NCBI GenBank assembly: GCA_947586185.1
Contig: CANPXN010000002.1
Location: forward strand, 105,583 to 169,582
Length of the DNA stretch: 64,000 nucleotides
Source of the DNA: an uncultured Clostridia bacterium
GTDB lineage: Bacteria; Bacillota; Clostridia; Oscillospirales; Ruminococcaceae
Direction of reading: 5' to 3'
A program made the position numbers and the translations under genes. Shown here one piece after another: positions 62,542-64,000 of this stretch. The notes under the pieces were generated by a model. It was given only the letters and a program-made list of their open reading frames with translations, ran no database searches and was not told where the DNA came from. Each line of letters starts with the position of its first letter. Positions within the stretch are counted from its first letter, which is position 1.

Positions 62542-62776
62542 TTATATTCCCCCATACTTATAATATTTTTGAGAATTTGAAGTTTCATCTGCAAAATTTC
62601 AATCATATAATTACATCACTATCAGAATATCAATAAAAGATATATTATTTTAATTTTTGTTTTTCCCACCTTGGTGTATTTTGCATTATTTTTCATTTTC
62701 TATTATATCACATTGTTTCTGGATTTGCAATGCAGCTTGAATTATTTTCATTTTATGCTGGATGTTTTTTGTAGAG

Positions 62777-62787
62777 TATGGTATAAT
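62777..62787 (+). promoter_or_regulatory. Extended -10 promoter for the Syd-like gene
   Basis: TATGGTATAAT: a TGN-extended TATAAT box with a poor -35 (TGGATG, 17-base spacing). About 130 bases before the Syd-like gene. The rest of 62542-62922 is A/T-rich; the 70-residue ORF at 62671 shows no support. Confidence 0.55.
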
Positions 62788-62922
62788 GAAAATAATTTAA
62801 TCATGAAGAACCACTGTGCTAAGGTAACTGGTGTTTGTTGTTTATGGAGAGGGTGGTTTATTAATTGTGAGAAAATAAATTGAAAGTTGTACATACAAAA
62901 TGTACTTTGGAGGTAATTTGTT

Positions 62923-63504
62923 ATGAGTATGAAGGAAGCTTTTGAAACATTTTTTGAGGAAATGACACAGAACAATATAAAGAAAAAGGGAGTTCCTCCC
63001 AAAGCACCTTGTAATGAAGAAAAATATCCGACAGGATTATTTTTACTTCAAACATTAGATGACGAAGGTTATGCACAATGGAAACCCAGACTTCAAGAAA
63101 AACCTGTTTCTTTTGACACAGTGGAAAAAGAGCTTGGTTTTTCCATTCATCCGCAAATCAAGGACTTTTTATCCACCTACTGGTTTCTTGCTTTGGACGG
63201 AAGAATTCAGACTTCAAGTGAAAAAGTGATTTTAAGATTGAATGGACTCACGCCATATAGTGATATTGACGAGAGAATCATATCTGGTTTCGATAATGAA
63301 CAAACTCACTATTTGTCTGATCATAAATATTTCTTGATTGGTACATATTGTGTCATAAACGGCAATGACAGCTACCTTGTTCAGGTGAATAATGACACTT
63401 GTGAAGTTACTGCTGTCGATGTTATGGACAGGAGATCAGTTAAACTTGCAGATTCTATTGAAGATATGCTGATGAATATGAAAGGAAAATGGAACATTAA
63501 ATGA
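62923..63504 (+). CDS. Syd/SUKH-superfamily protein, probable immunity protein (copy 1)
   Basis: A 193-residue soluble protein. 'DTVEKELGFSIHPQIKDFLSTYWF' is the Syd-like signature (ExxLGxxxHPxIxxFxxxYW), followed by 'LRLNGLTPYSDIDERIISG', 'YFLIGTYCVINGNDSYLVQVNNDTCEVTAVDV' in pieces and 'LADSIEDML'. E. coli Syd binds SecY; in Firmicutes SUKH-type proteins are mostly immunity proteins against polymorphic toxins. GGAGGT 9 bases upstream. A truncated second copy follows. Confidence 0.75.
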   Translation: MSMKEAFETFFEEMTQNNIKKKGVPPKAPCNEEKYPTGLFLLQTLDDEGYAQWKPRLQEKPVSFDTVEKELGFSIHPQIKDFLSTYWFLALDGRIQTSSEKVILRLNGLTPYSDIDERIISGFDNEQTHYLSDHKYFLIGTYCVINGNDSYLVQVNNDTCEVTAVDVMDRRSVKLADSIEDMLMNMKGKWNIK

Positions 63505-63619
63505 AGGCTTATGCTTAGGAAAAGTTTAGATTAGGTTACTTATTGATCGGAAATAATTTATGATCAAGGAACTATTTATCCGATTATCTCAAATTAGGGA
63601 ACATTGGAGGTAATTAATT

Positions 63620-63808
63620 ATGAGTATGAAAGAAGCTTTTGAAACATTTTTTTTAGAGATGACACAGAACTATTTAAATGAATGGGGCGTTCCGCCACAG
63701 GCTCCCTGTAATGAGAAACGCCGTCCTACGGGATTATTTTTACTTGAAACTTTAAATAATGAGGGATATGCACAGTGGAAGCCGAGACGGCAGGAAAAGC
63801 CTGTGTAA
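63620..63808 (+). pseudogene. Truncated second copy of the Syd-like gene
   Basis: 62 residues closely matching the start of copy 1: 'MSMKEAFETFF.EMTQN', 'GVPP.APCNE', 'PTGLFLL.TL', 'EGYAQWKPR.QEKPV'. The leader (TTGGAGGTAAT) is duplicated too. Similarity stops sharply at 63804/63805 within the codon after EKP-V, where DNA of the minus-strand mobC-like gene begins. The conserved Syd core is missing, so it is a decayed copy. Confidence 0.85.
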
Positions 63809-64000
63809 CCGCCATATCTCCGCAAGCACCCCCTTTATTTTCTCTATGTCCTCTTGGTAGACGCTGCCCGTCGCATTGACGCGCTTTGCAATCTGGTTGA
63901 CGTTGACCCCGATTTTCTGTATCTCCGCTGTCATTGCCTTAATGTCGCTATGGTCTACTTGAATGATGTACCCGTCAATGGCAATCTTCCTAAGATATGC
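63806..64000 (-). CDS. MobC-like plasmid mobilisation protein, C-terminal part (partial)
   Basis: The minus strand reads 'AYLRKIAIDGYIIQVDHSDI', 'IQKIGVNVNQIAKRVNATGSVYQEDIEKI' and 'LAEIWRL', the pattern of relaxosome accessory proteins (MobC) of Clostridia integrative/mobilisable elements. The open frame comes from beyond the right edge; the ATG at 63934 in the track is internal. The last residues of the normal protein are missing: after IWR-L the frame continues into reversed Syd-like DNA to 63752. Local GC is visibly higher than the rest of the window. Confidence 0.8.

Noticed and set aside
62671-62883. 70-residue plus-strand ORF before the Syd-like gene
   Set aside because: It spans the predicted promoter, has no RBS and no recognisable sequence pattern.
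1-64000. CRISPR arrays, tRNA or rRNA genes
   Set aside because: No regularly spaced repeats and no tRNA- or rRNA-like sequence seen other than the tmRNA.

Overview
This 64 kb window looks like the chromosome of a low-to-moderate GC, Gram-positive, motile member of the Clostridia, probably from the Ruminococcaceae/Oscillospiraceae neighbourhood. The evidence is strong sigma-A promoters (TTGACA-17-TATAAT types), GGAGG ribosome binding sites, a Firmicutes-style flagellar operon with fliY and flbD, a spoIIM homologue, the hprK-murB-rapZ-whiA cluster and a THF riboswitch. Genus-level placement is inference and was not tested by any search.

Layout. 1-7.7 kb holds a partial gene, an O-acetylhomoserine sulfhydrylase with a structured leader, a sodium:solute symporter, a Nudix hydrolase with another structured leader, endonuclease III and SecA. 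7.8-11.3 kb is a solitary large SF1 helicase. 11.4-36.1 kb is one long co-directional flagellar operon: flgB-flgC-fliE-fliF-fliG-fliH-fliI-fliJ-fliK-flgD-(TIGR02530-like)-flgE-flbD-motA-motB-fliM-fliY-fliO-fliP-fliQ-fliR-flhB-flhA-fliA-flgF/flgG pair-(second FliK-like protein)-flhX-pilZ. A separate flagellin gene follows (36.3 kb) with a sigma-28-like promoter and a leader carrying two CsrA-site-like hairpins, then a TPR glycosyltransferase and a secreted unknown. 40.4-53 kb is housekeeping: hprK, PHP phosphatase, murB, rapZ, whiA, dnaE, pfkA, THF riboswitch-folT, proC, spoIIM, a YesL-like protein. 53-57.7 kb has rpsO, pnp, a SUFU-domain protein, smpB, cytidine deaminase and tmRNA (ssrA).

The region after ssrA (57.7-64 kb) is different in character. 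It has an unknown protein overlapping a truncated beta-helix-type fragment, an IS3-type transposase remnant, an orphan cytosolic hybrid histidine kinase, a duplicated Syd/SUKH-type gene whose second copy is cut off, and the end of a MobC-like mobilisation gene on the opposite strand exactly at the cut. It reads as an accessory island next to the classic ssrA integration site.

How the parts work together. The flagellar operon encodes rod, hook, basal body, export apparatus, switch, stator and sigma-28; sigma-28 should then drive the flagellin gene, and CsrA (with FliW, neither in the window) probably holds back flagellin translation. The most interesting system-level signal is that FliM and FliY both lack the N-terminal CheY-binding peptide, that cheY, fliL, flhF, flhG and the che genes are missing from their usual places, and that a PilZ (c-di-GMP receptor) protein ends the operon. 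This suggests a motor with altered or absent chemotactic switching. A second FliK-like/FlhB-C-like gene pair is also unusual. Several structured 5' leaders (metY-like, Nudix, hprK, rpsO, pnp) are reported; only the THF riboswitch is assigned to a known class with confidence.
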